A stretch of 64,000 nucleotides of DNA. Origin: Candidatus Palauibacter soopunensis. Its GTDB lineage: Bacteria; Gemmatimonadota; Gemmatimonadetes; Palauibacterales; Palauibacteraceae. This document shows, one piece after another, positions 8,776 through 17,096 of this stretch. Location: contig NZ_CANPVT010000053.1 of the NCBI RefSeq assembly GCF_947581735.1, positions 238,956-302,955 on the forward strand, given 5' to 3'. How positions within the stretch are numbered: the first letter of the stretch is position 1; each line of letters begins with the position of its first letter. The translations under genes and the position numbers were made by a program. A model generated the notes under the pieces. That model did not search any database. It was not told where the DNA came from and was given only the letters and a program-made list of their open reading frames with translations.

Positions 8776-11183
8776 TGGACTCCTCCAAGCGCGCGGGAGG
8801 CCGGGACTACACGGTCTGGTGGTTCCTTGGCGGGGCCGCGCTCGTCACGCTGTTCTTCTACCGCGACTTCGTTTTCCATCCGGAGCGGCTCCTCTACGGG
8901 TCGGACATGCTGTTCGAGGGGATTTCGCTACGCCGGTTCTACGTGGACGAGATCCTGGCGGGTCGCGGCGTCCCGCTCTGGGTCCCGCACGTCTACGGAG
9001 GGATGCCGTTCGTGGCGATCCTGCCCGGGCCCATCTTCTATCCGTCGACCATCCTCTACTTCCTTCTGCCGCTGCACCGGGCCATCGGCTGGACCTTCGT
9101 CCTGCACACGTTTCTGAGCGGGGCGTTCGGCTACTTCCTCGGGCGTTCGTTCCGGCTCCGGCCCGCCTCCGCCGCGGTGTGCGGAGCTTCGTTCCTCCTC
9201 GCAGGCTATGTCACGTCCCACCTGTTCGGGGGACAGGATGGGCGGATGTTCACGATGACGCTCATCCCGCTCGCGCTCGGCCTGCTCAACCGCGGGCTGG
9301 AGAGGAACGAGTTCCGCTGGTTCGCCGGTCTGGCGTTCGTCATCGCGACGCAGACGTTCTCGGCGCACGTGCAGATGATGTACTTCTCCAGCCTCGCTCT
9401 CGCGGCCTTCTTCGTGTATCACCTGGCCTTTCGGCTCCCCCGGCCGGCCTCGGGCGAGGCGCGCTGGAAGGCGTACGTCCGTCCGGTCGCGTGGTTCACG
9501 CTCGCGAACGTAGCCGCGGTCCTGATCGCCGCGCCCCAGTTCTTCCCGACTCTGACGGTACTCGAGCACGTCACGCGCGCGGCGGGGGAGCGCGGGTACG
9601 AATTCGCGGCCTCCTGGGCTCTGCCGCCGCAGGAGCTTACGGCGTTCTTCCTGCCGGACCTCATCGGTTCGCTGCCGGGGTCCTACTGGGGACAGAACCC
9701 GATCAAGCTGCATACGGAATACCTCGGCGCCGTCCCGCTCGCGTTCGCCATCCTCGGCATCTCGGCTGGGTTCGGTCGGGCTCTGGATCGCGACCACCGG
9801 CGGGTCGTGTGGTTCCTCGCCGGCGCCGGCCTGCTGGGCGTTCTGTTCGCGCTGGGCGCTGCGACGCCGGTGCACCGGATCGCGTATGCGCTGCTGCCCA
9901 TGATGTCGAGCCTGCGGGCTCCGTCGATGATGCTGGGTCCGGTGACGGTATTCGTCGCGCTGCTCGCCGCCTACGGCTGGGAGGCGGCACTGAACCGTCG
10001 TGCAGCGGCCGGCGCCGGCGAGACGCCGGACGATGGGACGGGAACGAACACCGGCGGGCGCCGTCCGCCGTGGCCCGTACTCCTGCTCGGGGGGCCGATT
10101 CTTGTGCTTGGCGCGGCGGCGGTGCTCAACCCGCGGGGGTTGGCCAACTTCGCGCTGCTCTCGTGGTATCCCGAAGGATGGCCGCGTCAACCGTCCGTGG
10201 TCGCGATCGATGCGCTGCGTCTCAACGGTCTGTTTCTCCTCGCGGGATTCGGTCTCGCGTGGGGAGCCGCCCGGGGCGTGGCGCGCCACAGGTTCGGCGC
10301 CTGGACGTTGGCCGTCGTGCTCGCTTTCGGGATCATGGACCTGTGGCGAGTGGACGCGCGCTACCTGAGGGTGCAGGACGCCGACGCCGCGCTCGCGGCC
10401 GACCCCGTCATCGAGACGCTGCACGAGAACGCGGGGCCGGGAGCACGCGTCTGGGCGCCGAGTCTGGCAGGCCCCACGCCCAACTATCGTCCGAATGAAC
10501 TCGCCTACTACGGCGTAACATCGGCGAGCGGACTTCAGAAGTTCCTCCTGCGCCCGTACGCGAGACTCGTGGGTGGGATCACGCCGGATGAGGGGTTGCT
10601 CCGGAATCCGGTCGTTCGCGAGTTGCTGCACGTCCGCTATCTCATCACGCCCGGCGCGCAGGAAAGTGCCGAATCGATCGCGGACGCGGGGGGGCGCCAC
10701 CTGTACGAATTCCCCTCCGAGCTTCCGTACGCCTACTTCCCGGCAGCCATCGAAATGGTGGGCGATACCGCGGCCGCCGTCGCGCGAACGCTCGAGGTTT
10801 CGGATCCGGCGGGGTTGACGATCGTCGAAGGCCGGGAGGGTGGCGAAGCTCCGGCGGCGGGGCAGGGAAGCGCGTCGCTCGTTCGCTACGAGCCGGATCG
10901 CGTCGTACTCGAGGTCGTGGCGGATCGCGCGGGCCTTCTCGCGGTCAGCGAGATCCATCACGAGCGCTGGAAGGCTTTTTTCGACGGTGAAGAAGCGGTG
11001 GTGTGGCGGGTGAATACGGCGTTCCGCGGCGTCGAAGTCCCTTCCGGGAGGCATGAACTGGTCTTCGAGTATCGAAGTCCGCCCTTCAGCCTCGGTGTCT
11101 GGGTCAGTCTCCTGACCATCCTCGGGCTGACGACGAGCATCCTGATCTCCTGGCGGCGCCGACCCCGGGGATCGGAAGCGTGA
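8775..11183 (+). CDS. YfhO-like polytopic membrane protein
   Basis: An 802-residue protein with about a dozen transmembrane helices and a C-terminal extracytoplasmic domain (from about residue 560) ending with one more helix (...LGVWVSLLTILGLTTSILISW) and a basic tail. The start region (FHPERLLYGSDMLFEGISLRRFYVDEILAGRGVPLWVPHVYGGMPF) and C-terminal LLAVSEIHHERWKAFFDGEEAVVWRVNTAFRGVEVPSGRHELVFEYR are characteristic of the YfhO family, which in Gram-positives helps glycosylate lipoteichoic acid using lipid-linked sugars. A GT-C type role in decorating a cell-envelope glycan is inferred. The start at 8775 overlaps the preceding stop by one base. Confidence 0.82.
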   Translation: MDSSKRAGGRDYTVWWFLGGAALVTLFFYRDFVFHPERLLYGSDMLFEGISLRRFYVDEILAGRGVPLWVPHVYGGMPFVAILPGPIFYPSTILYFLLPLHRAIGWTFVLHTFLSGAFGYFLGRSFRLRPASAAVCGASFLLAGYVTSHLFGGQDGRMFTMTLIPLALGLLNRGLERNEFRWFAGLAFVIATQTFSAHVQMMYFSSLALAAFFVYHLAFRLPRPASGEARWKAYVRPVAWFTLANVAAVLIAAPQFFPTLTVLEHVTRAAGERGYEFAASWALPPQELTAFFLPDLIGSLPGSYWGQNPIKLHTEYLGAVPLAFAILGISAGFGRALDRDHRRVVWFLAGAGLLGVLFALGAATPVHRIAYALLPMMSSLRAPSMMLGPVTVFVALLAAYGWEAALNRRAAAGAGETPDDGTGTNTGGRRPPWPVLLLGGPILVLGAAAVLNPRGLANFALLSWYPEGWPRQPSVVAIDALRLNGLFLLAGFGLAWGAARGVARHRFGAWTLAVVLAFGIMDLWRVDARYLRVQDADAALAADPVIETLHENAGPGARVWAPSLAGPTPNYRPNELAYYGVTSASGLQKFLLRPYARLVGGITPDEGLLRNPVVRELLHVRYLITPGAQESAESIADAGGRHLYEFPSELPYAYFPAAIEMVGDTAAAVARTLEVSDPAGLTIVEGREGGEAPAAGQGSASLVRYEPDRVVLEVVADRAGLLAVSEIHHERWKAFFDGEEAVVWRVNTAFRGVEVPSGRHELVFEYRSPPFSLGVWVSLLTILGLTTSILISWRRRPRGSEA

Positions 11184-12193
11184 ACCGGGACCGCGCCGGC
11201 GCCACACCGGGCCGCCGGTGGGTCGCGCTCGGAACCGCCGTGTTTCTCCTCTCCGCCCTGGCCGCGGTCGGCCTGGCGCTGTCGGGCAGTTGGGCGGCGT
11301 GGGAGGATCTCCAGGCGTCGGGCCTCTCCGGCTGGCGGGTGCGGCCCCTCTGGCTGGCCGCGGCGGTCGGATACGAAGTCGCGGCCCTCTGGGCGAGCGG
11401 TGTGGTTTGGGCCTGGATGTTCCGGGCAGCGGGCGGCAGGGCAGGGGTGCCGGAAGCCGCCGCGATGTGGCTCGGCTCCAATCTCGGCCGATATATCCCG
11501 GGGAAGATATGGCAGGTCACAGGGTTGGTGGCCTATGTCCGGGGTCGAGGCGATTCGGGTGCCACGGCCCTGGCCACGCTGATCGCCTTCCAGGCCGCCA
11601 TTGTGGTGACGGGTGTCGCCCTGGCCCTTGCGGTGCTCGGCGCCCGTGCGTTCGAGGGTGTAGGCCGGTGGCCGCTGATCGCGGGCGGCCTCGCCCTCGC
11701 CGCCGCGCTCACTCCGCCCGTCCTGCGCTTCGTCGTGCGGCTGGGGCGTCGCGTGCTGCGCGAGACCAGGGAGCAGGACGATGCCGAGCCGGACGGGAAA
11801 ATGCTGTGCCGCGCCGTGGTGGGAAGCTTACTCATCTGGCCTCTCCACGGACTCGGTTTCCTGGCGCTGCTCGAGGGATTGGTGCTCGAGAACGCCGTCG
11901 GTTTCGCGGCGGCGCTGGGCGTTTTCACAGGGTCCTACGTGGTGGGCTACCTGGCTCTGGTGGCGCCCGGCGGGTTGGTCGTACGGGAGGGTGCGATCGT
12001 CGGGCTGCTGACCGCGGTGACCGCCGTTCCTGCCGGACCCGCCGCCGCCCTCGCGTTGGCGGCCCGCCTCTGGACGACCGCCGCGGAGTTGATGTCGTTC
12101 GGCCTGGCCCTCGCTCTGCTGCGATCCGCGCGGGTCCCACGGGATGGGGGATCCTTGAAGTCCGGCGACGCGGCGGATGCGGGACCCGCCTGA
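11180..12193 (+). CDS. Flippase-like membrane protein (LPG synthase transmembrane-domain family)
   Basis: A 337-residue membrane protein with about eight hydrophobic helices. The segment NLGRYIPGKIWQVTGL is the hallmark of the lysylphosphatidylglycerol-synthase transmembrane / UPF0104 family; the soluble aminoacyl-transferase domain of MprF is absent. Such stand-alone domains in glycan clusters are usually annotated as flippase-like proteins. GTG start in a GTGA overlap with the YfhO-like gene. It may move a glycolipid or lipid-linked sugar across the inner membrane (inference). Confidence 0.78.
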   Translation: MNRDRAGATPGRRWVALGTAVFLLSALAAVGLALSGSWAAWEDLQASGLSGWRVRPLWLAAAVGYEVAALWASGVVWAWMFRAAGGRAGVPEAAAMWLGSNLGRYIPGKIWQVTGLVAYVRGRGDSGATALATLIAFQAAIVVTGVALALAVLGARAFEGVGRWPLIAGGLALAAALTPPVLRFVVRLGRRVLRETREQDDAEPDGKMLCRAVVGSLLIWPLHGLGFLALLEGLVLENAVGFAAALGVFTGSYVVGYLALVAPGGLVVREGAIVGLLTAVTAVPAGPAAALALAARLWTTAAELMSFGLALALLRSARVPRDGGSLKSGDAADAGPA

Positions 12194-12215
12194 GGATCGA
12201 TAGGTTCCCGGCCTG

Positions 12216-13007
12216 ATGAGCCCCGAACGATCCGCCGCTTCGCCCCCGGATTCCGACCGGGTCCACAGCTCTGCTTCCGCTCCTGGAGGTAGCGGGCGCG
12301 GCCTGGTCATCCTGCCGACGTACAACGAGGTCGACTCCATCGCCGGAATCATCGAGAGCGTTCTGGGACAGGACCGCCGGCTGTCGGTCCTCGTCGTCGA
12401 TGACGCATCCCCCGACGGAACGGGGGCTCTCGTAGACTCCCTCTCCGCGGCGGAACCGCGCGTGAACGTGCTGCACAGGGAAGGGAAGCTGGGGCTCGGC
12501 ACCGCCTACATCGCCGGCTTCCGCTGGGCGCTCGAGCGGGATTTCGAATGGATCTTCGAGATGGACGCCGACGGGTCGCACGACGCGCGGTATATTCCCG
12601 ACATGATCGCCGCGACCCCCCGCTTCGATGTCGTCGTCGGATCTCGTTATACTGCGGGGGTGAACGTCATCAACTGGCCCATGTCGCGCCTGCTCCTCAG
12701 CTACTACGCGAACAAGTACGCGCGCATCGCCACGGGACTGCGCCTCGCCGATTCGACGAGCGGCTTCAAGTGCTTTTCGCGCCGCGTGTTGGAGACGGTC
12801 GACCTGGATCGCGTGGGGTCGACCGGATACACGTTCCAGATTGAAATGAACTTCCGCGCATGGAAGAAGGGGTTCCGTGTCGGGGAAGTCCCCATCGTGT
12901 TCACCGACCGCCGCCTGGGACAGAGCAAGATGTCGGGGGCGATCGTGCGCGAGGCGGTGTGGAGGGTGTGGGCGCTGCGTCTGCGGTCCCTCATCGGGAG
13001 GCTGTGA
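12216..13007 (+). CDS. Polyprenol monophosphomannose synthase-like GT2
   Basis: A 263-residue soluble family 2 glycosyltransferase closely resembling dolichol/polyprenol-phosphate mannose synthase: LVILPTYNEVDSI, VVDDASPDGTG, EMDADGSHD, VVGSRYTAG, DSTSGFKCFSRRVLE and FTDRRLGQSKMS are all in the usual order. The last motif holds the catalytic-loop residues. It lacks C-terminal membrane helices, like bacterial Ppm1 catalytic domains. The product, polyprenyl-phosphate-mannose or a similar sugar, would feed the GT-C type proteins upstream. A 22-base gap separates it from the flippase-like gene. About 28 extra residues precede the conserved core, so the start could lie slightly downstream. Confidence 0.88.
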   Translation: MSPERSAASPPDSDRVHSSASAPGGSGRGLVILPTYNEVDSIAGIIESVLGQDRRLSVLVVDDASPDGTGALVDSLSAAEPRVNVLHREGKLGLGTAYIAGFRWALERDFEWIFEMDADGSHDARYIPDMIAATPRFDVVVGSRYTAGVNVINWPMSRLLLSYYANKYARIATGLRLADSTSGFKCFSRRVLETVDLDRVGSTGYTFQIEMNFRAWKKGFRVGEVPIVFTDRRLGQSKMSGAIVREAVWRVWALRLRSLIGRL

Positions 13008-13915
13008 TGGCCAAGAACCGCACGATGTCGTACTTCCCGTCCCGGCGGGAACCCCCGCGTCCGGCGATCGACTACGAGGTCCACCCGGTCTTCTCGCAAA
13101 GGCCGCGGTGGAGGTGCGAGGCCCACCGCATCATCTTCGGCAACCTCACCCCGGCCGGCCGGCTCTTCGACGTCGTCCTCATTGCGGTCATCCTCGCCAG
13201 CGTCGTCGTCGTGATGCTCGAGAGCGTGCAGGAGTTCAACGTCCACGCGGGAGGCGCGCTGTGGACGCTCGAATGGGTGTTCACGGCGCTGTTCACGGTC
13301 GAATACGTGCTCCGCCTCATCTCCGCGGAGCGGGCCGGCGGGTACGCCCGTTCCTTCTTCGGGATCGTCGACCTGCTCGCCATGCTGCCCAACTTCGTGG
13401 GGCTGCTGATTCCGGGGGGACAGGCGCTCGCCGTCATCCGCGTGCTGCGGGTGCTGCGGGTGTTCAGGGTCCTGAAGCTCGCCCAGTTCGTGGGGGGCGA
13501 GCGACTCCTGATCGGCGCTCTGCGCTCGAGCTTCTACAAGATCGCGGTCTTCATCGTCGCGGTGCTCGTCGTGGTCACGATCGTGGGCGCGGCGATGTAC
13601 GTGATCGAGGGCGCGGAGGCGGGCTTCAGCAGCATCCCCCGCGGCGTCTACTGGGCCATCGTCACCGTGACGACGGTGGGGTTCGGCGACATCACGCCCC
13701 AGACCACGCCGGGGCAGTTGCTTGCCGCGCTCCTCATGATCCTGGGGTACGGCGTGATCGCCGTCCCGACGGGCATCGTGACGGCGGAGATCACGGGCGG
13801 CCGCGAAGCGAGACTGCGCGCCGCCATGGCGCGGATGTGCCTGCGCTGCGCGTCGTCCGGCCACGACGAGGATGCCCGCCACTGCAAGCACTGCGGGACC
13901 GAACTGCTCGAATGA
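13007..13915 (+). CDS. Voltage-gated-type potassium channel with C-terminal zinc ribbon
   Basis: A 302-residue six-helix channel of the ion-transporter family. The S4 voltage sensor RVLRVLRVFRVLKL has an Arg every third residue (about 145-158), and the selectivity filter TVGFGD is at 223-228, giving K+ selectivity. After S6 the chain ends in a C4 zinc ribbon (Cys278, Cys281, Cys293, Cys296: CLRC...CKHC). The ATG overlaps the preceding stop by one base. A K+ channel in a glycan operon is unexpected; it may simply be carried by the operon. The family call is firm, the physiological role unknown. Confidence 0.92.
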   Translation: MAKNRTMSYFPSRREPPRPAIDYEVHPVFSQRPRWRCEAHRIIFGNLTPAGRLFDVVLIAVILASVVVVMLESVQEFNVHAGGALWTLEWVFTALFTVEYVLRLISAERAGGYARSFFGIVDLLAMLPNFVGLLIPGGQALAVIRVLRVLRVFRVLKLAQFVGGERLLIGALRSSFYKIAVFIVAVLVVVTIVGAAMYVIEGAEAGFSSIPRGVYWAIVTVTTVGFGDITPQTTPGQLLAALLMILGYGVIAVPTGIVTAEITGGREARLRAAMARMCLRCASSGHDEDARHCKHCGTELLE

Positions 13916-14670
13916 ACCACTCGTCATCGCGTGCCGACTCCGCCGGGCGTGACTACTACGAGGAGTTCCTGGCGAGCCGTGAGTACCGGGAGAGTCGGCT
14001 CCGCAAGGCGGCGGTCCTCGATACCATCGTGGGCGACAGGATCCGCGCGGCGGGGGTCGTCGGCGATCTCGGGAGCGGCACGGGTCTCCTCAAGCGTGAA
14101 CTCGAGAAGCTCAGCGGGCGGTCCATCATCGGCTTCGAGCTGGACCCGCACGTCGTGATCGAGCGTGGCCGCACCTGCGTGGCCGATGGGACCCGGCTTC
14201 CGACCTCCGACGCGTGCTTCGACTTCCTCATCGTGAACCACCTCTACGAACACGTCGCCGACCCGCGAAGACTGTTCGCGGAAGTGTCCCGCGTCCTCAA
14301 GCCCGGAGGCTCCGCCTACGTGAGCGCGGGAAGCCGCTGGGCGTTCCTCGAGCCGCACTACCGGCTGCCTTTTCTGAGTTGGCTGCCCCGGGGGTTGGCC
14401 GACCGCTACGTTCGCTGGACGGGGCGCGCAAAGAGCTACCGCGGAATCCGTTTCCTGGGATACCGCTCTCTGCAGCGCGCGATGGATGTCCCGGAACTGC
14501 GACGTGCGGACATGACGGAACATGCGATTCGATCCGTGCTGAACGGTGGCGGGGGAGGGAAGTGGAGGGCCGCCTGGCGGCTCCTCTCCGTACTTCCCGC
14601 CCGGCTGCGGCGCGGGATCCTGCGCTGCGGCCCGCAGTGGTTCTTTCTTCTCACGCGGCGAGACCGATGA
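13912..14670 (+). CDS. SAM-dependent methyltransferase
   Basis: A 252-residue class I methyltransferase with motif I VVGDLGSGTG (about residues 49-58), DGTRLPTSDACFDFLIVNHLYEHV and LKPGGSAYVS. The remaining C-terminal half is basic and aromatic and ends ...WFFLLTRRDR, suggesting membrane association. The ATG sits in an ATGA overlap with the channel gene. Together with the methyltransferase at 8011 it suggests that the final glycan or lipid carries methyl groups. Substrate unknown. Confidence 0.8.
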   Translation: MNHSSSRADSAGRDYYEEFLASREYRESRLRKAAVLDTIVGDRIRAAGVVGDLGSGTGLLKRELEKLSGRSIIGFELDPHVVIERGRTCVADGTRLPTSDACFDFLIVNHLYEHVADPRRLFAEVSRVLKPGGSAYVSAGSRWAFLEPHYRLPFLSWLPRGLADRYVRWTGRAKSYRGIRFLGYRSLQRAMDVPELRRADMTEHAIRSVLNGGGGGKWRAAWRLLSVLPARLRRGILRCGPQWFFLLTRRDR

Positions 14671-14711
14671 GGAGCCGCACGTCGTCCCCGCGCCTGCCGA
14701 GGGGGCCGTCC

Positions 14712-16991
14712 ATGCGCGCCGACCGGCTCGTGCGCGCCCTGTTCGGCGGCGTCGTGGCGGCCGCGTGCTCGGTCCCGGGGCTCGCGGCCCAGGCCAATGC
14801 CGCGGATGCCGTGGACGTGGAGGCGCTGCGGCCCCGTGCTCCGGTCCCCATCGCCCGCATCTCCGAGACCATCGACGTGGACGGGGTCGTGAACGAACCC
14901 GTGTGGGAGACGATCGATCCGCTCCCGCTCTTCATCATGTCGCCCACCCACGGCGGGGAGCAGACGGAGCGGACCGAGATTCGTCTCGCGCACGATGACC
15001 GGTATCTCTACGTCTCCGGACGAATGTACGACTCGAACCCGGATGGCATCCGCGTAAACACTTTTTACCGCGATAGTTACAGCGGTGATGACCTGTTTTC
15101 GTTCGTGATCGACAGCTACAACGACTATGAAACGGCGCTCTGGTTCGGCACGACCCCGGCTGGCGTCCGACAGGACCGCTCGATTTCCAACGATGCCGAG
15201 TTCAGCGGCGACCTCCCGCCCTTCAACGAGGACTGGAACGCGCACTGGGAGGTTCGCACGACCCGCAACGGGGAAGGGTGGTTCGCGGAGTTCCGCATCC
15301 CGTTTTCTACGCTGGGATTCCAGGCGGAGGGCGATGAAGTGACGATGGGGATCACCATCTATCGCTACATCGGCCGGAAGAACGAACGCCAGGTGTACCC
15401 GCCGATCGCGCGGGAATGGGGTCGGCTCGCCTTCATGAAACCGTCGCAGACCCAGCGCGTGACGCTCCGCGACGTCCGGCCCACCGCGCCGGTCTACGTG
15501 ACCCCGTACGCGCTCGGAGGCCTGCGCCAGACGCCCGTGCTGCGCGAACCCGCGGACGCGGCCGCCTACTGGGCGACGGAGCAGGACCGGACCACGGAAC
15601 CGGGGGTCGATCTCAAGTATTCGCCATCGTCCAACCTGGCCATCGACCTCACGGTGAACACCGACTTCGCCCAGGTGGAGGCGGACGAGCAGCAGGTCAA
15701 CCTCACCCGTTTCTCGCTCTTCTTCCCGGAGAAGCGCCAGTTCTTCCAGGAACGGTCCTCGACCTTCGACTTCGGGACCGGCGGTTTCACGGACCGTGTG
15801 TTCTTCAGCCGGAGGGTCGGACTCGAGGGTGGGGAACTCGTACGCATTTACGGAGGCGCGCGAGTCGTCGGCCGCATGGGAGGGCTCGACTACGGACTCC
15901 TGAACATGCAGACCGCGCCCGCCGCGGGCCGTTCGGGCGAGAACGTGGGCGTCATGCGGGTCAAACAGCAGGTGTTCAATCCGTACTCCTTCGTGGGCGG
16001 GATCCTGGCGACCCGGCTCGGGGGGAACGGGCAGGACAACGTCGCCTACGGCGTGGATACGCAGATCCGTCCCTTCGGCAACGAGTGGGTGACCCTGACG
16101 TGGGCGCAGACGTTCGACGAGGAGGTGAACGAGCGGAATCCGCTCGACGCGGGGCTGTTCCGCGTCCGGTGGGAACGGAGAACGGACCGCGGCGTGTCGT
16201 ACAACCTCTACTACCGGAGGGTGGGGCCCGACTACACGCCGCGGCTCGGCTTCCAGTTGCGCAGCGACTTCACGCTCTTCGGCGGCGAGGTTGCCCACGG
16301 CTGGCTCCAGGGCCCGACCGCCTCGCTGAATACGGTCACGCTGGCCCTGATGAGCGACAGCTACTACCGGAACGCAGATGTTTCCCCGGAGTCCCGGTCG
16401 ATCCGCCCGGAACTGCGGCTCGAATTCAAGTCGGGGTCGCGCATCACGGCCTACTCGAACACGCAGTTCGAGGACATCCGGACCCCGTTCCGCGTCACCG
16501 GCCTGTCGATCCCGACCGGCGAATACTGGTTCCGGGAGGCGGGCATCGACTGGATGCTGCCCCGCACCGCGATCTTCCGGGGCGACATCAAGACCACGGT
16601 CGGGAGCTTCTACGACGGACGGCGGGCGGGCCTGATCTTCAACCCGATGTGGAGCGTATCCCGCTACCTGGAGATCGGCGGCGGCTACGAGGTGAACCGG
16701 ATCGAGTTTCCGGATCGGGGGGAGGCGGCGACCACCCATCTCGGCCGGGTGCGGCTCGCCTTCGCGTTCAATCCGCAGATCTCGTTCAGCACCTTCGCGC
16801 AGTACAACAACCTCGACGAGCGGATGAGCATCAACGCCCGGTTCCGTTACCACTTCCGGGAGGGAACGGATCTCTGGATCGTGTACAACGAGGGGCTCAA
16901 CTTCGATCGCGATGGACGGTTCGATCCGAGGCTGCCGTGGTCGGCCGGACGGAACGTCATGGTCAAGTACTCGCATACCTTCAGCTGGTAG
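14712..16991 (+). CDS. DUF5916 outer-membrane protein, copy 1
   Basis: About 759 residues. A signal peptide (MRADRLVRALFGG...GLAAQ) is followed by a CBM9-like domain (about 40-235: IDVDGVVNEPVWETI, DDRYLYVSGRMYDS, DWNAHWEVRTTR, GWFAEFRIPFSTLGF) and then a long beta-strand region typical of DUF5916, with VNLTRFSLFFPEKRQFFQE and NPYSFVGG. The C-terminus ...YSHTFSW ends in an aromatic residue, as expected for a barrel inserted by BamA. The start at 14712 has a GAGGGGG ribosome-binding site; an in-frame ATG at 14667 overlapping the methyltransferase stop would add 15 Arg-rich residues. Function in this family is unknown; carbohydrate or peptide binding at the surface is plausible. Confidence 0.88.
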   Translation: MRADRLVRALFGGVVAAACSVPGLAAQANAADAVDVEALRPRAPVPIARISETIDVDGVVNEPVWETIDPLPLFIMSPTHGGEQTERTEIRLAHDDRYLYVSGRMYDSNPDGIRVNTFYRDSYSGDDLFSFVIDSYNDYETALWFGTTPAGVRQDRSISNDAEFSGDLPPFNEDWNAHWEVRTTRNGEGWFAEFRIPFSTLGFQAEGDEVTMGITIYRYIGRKNERQVYPPIAREWGRLAFMKPSQTQRVTLRDVRPTAPVYVTPYALGGLRQTPVLREPADAAAYWATEQDRTTEPGVDLKYSPSSNLAIDLTVNTDFAQVEADEQQVNLTRFSLFFPEKRQFFQERSSTFDFGTGGFTDRVFFSRRVGLEGGELVRIYGGARVVGRMGGLDYGLLNMQTAPAAGRSGENVGVMRVKQQVFNPYSFVGGILATRLGGNGQDNVAYGVDTQIRPFGNEWVTLTWAQTFDEEVNERNPLDAGLFRVRWERRTDRGVSYNLYYRRVGPDYTPRLGFQLRSDFTLFGGEVAHGWLQGPTASLNTVTLALMSDSYYRNADVSPESRSIRPELRLEFKSGSRITAYSNTQFEDIRTPFRVTGLSIPTGEYWFREAGIDWMLPRTAIFRGDIKTTVGSFYDGRRAGLIFNPMWSVSRYLEIGGGYEVNRIEFPDRGEAATTHLGRVRLAFAFNPQISFSTFAQYNNLDERMSINARFRYHFREGTDLWIVYNEGLNFDRDGRFDPRLPWSAGRNVMVKYSHTFSW

Positions 16992-17034
16992 GCCGGGGCC
17001 GACGCGTTCTCCGGCACCGGGATTGAACTTCCGG

Positions 17035-17062
17035 GCTCGCCGGGGTGTTGTTTTCGGCGAGC
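17035..17062 (+). other. Stem-loop between DUF5916 copies 1 and 2
   Basis: A perfect 8-bp inverted repeat (gctcgccg ... cggcgagc) with a 12-base T-rich loop lies in the 105-base gap after copy 1. No T-run follows, so it is not a clear intrinsic terminator; it may attenuate, process or stabilise the message. No other feature is evident in this gap. Confidence 0.4.
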
Positions 17063-17096
17063 AGACCTTCCCGGTGCCACTCCCGACCCTGGGTAC

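Noticed and set aside
8928..11207. A 759-codon open frame on the minus strand opposite the YfhO-like gene
   Set aside because: Charged, low-complexity translation without hydrophobic or domain pattern; the plus strand encodes a clear polytopic membrane protein coupled to its neighbours.
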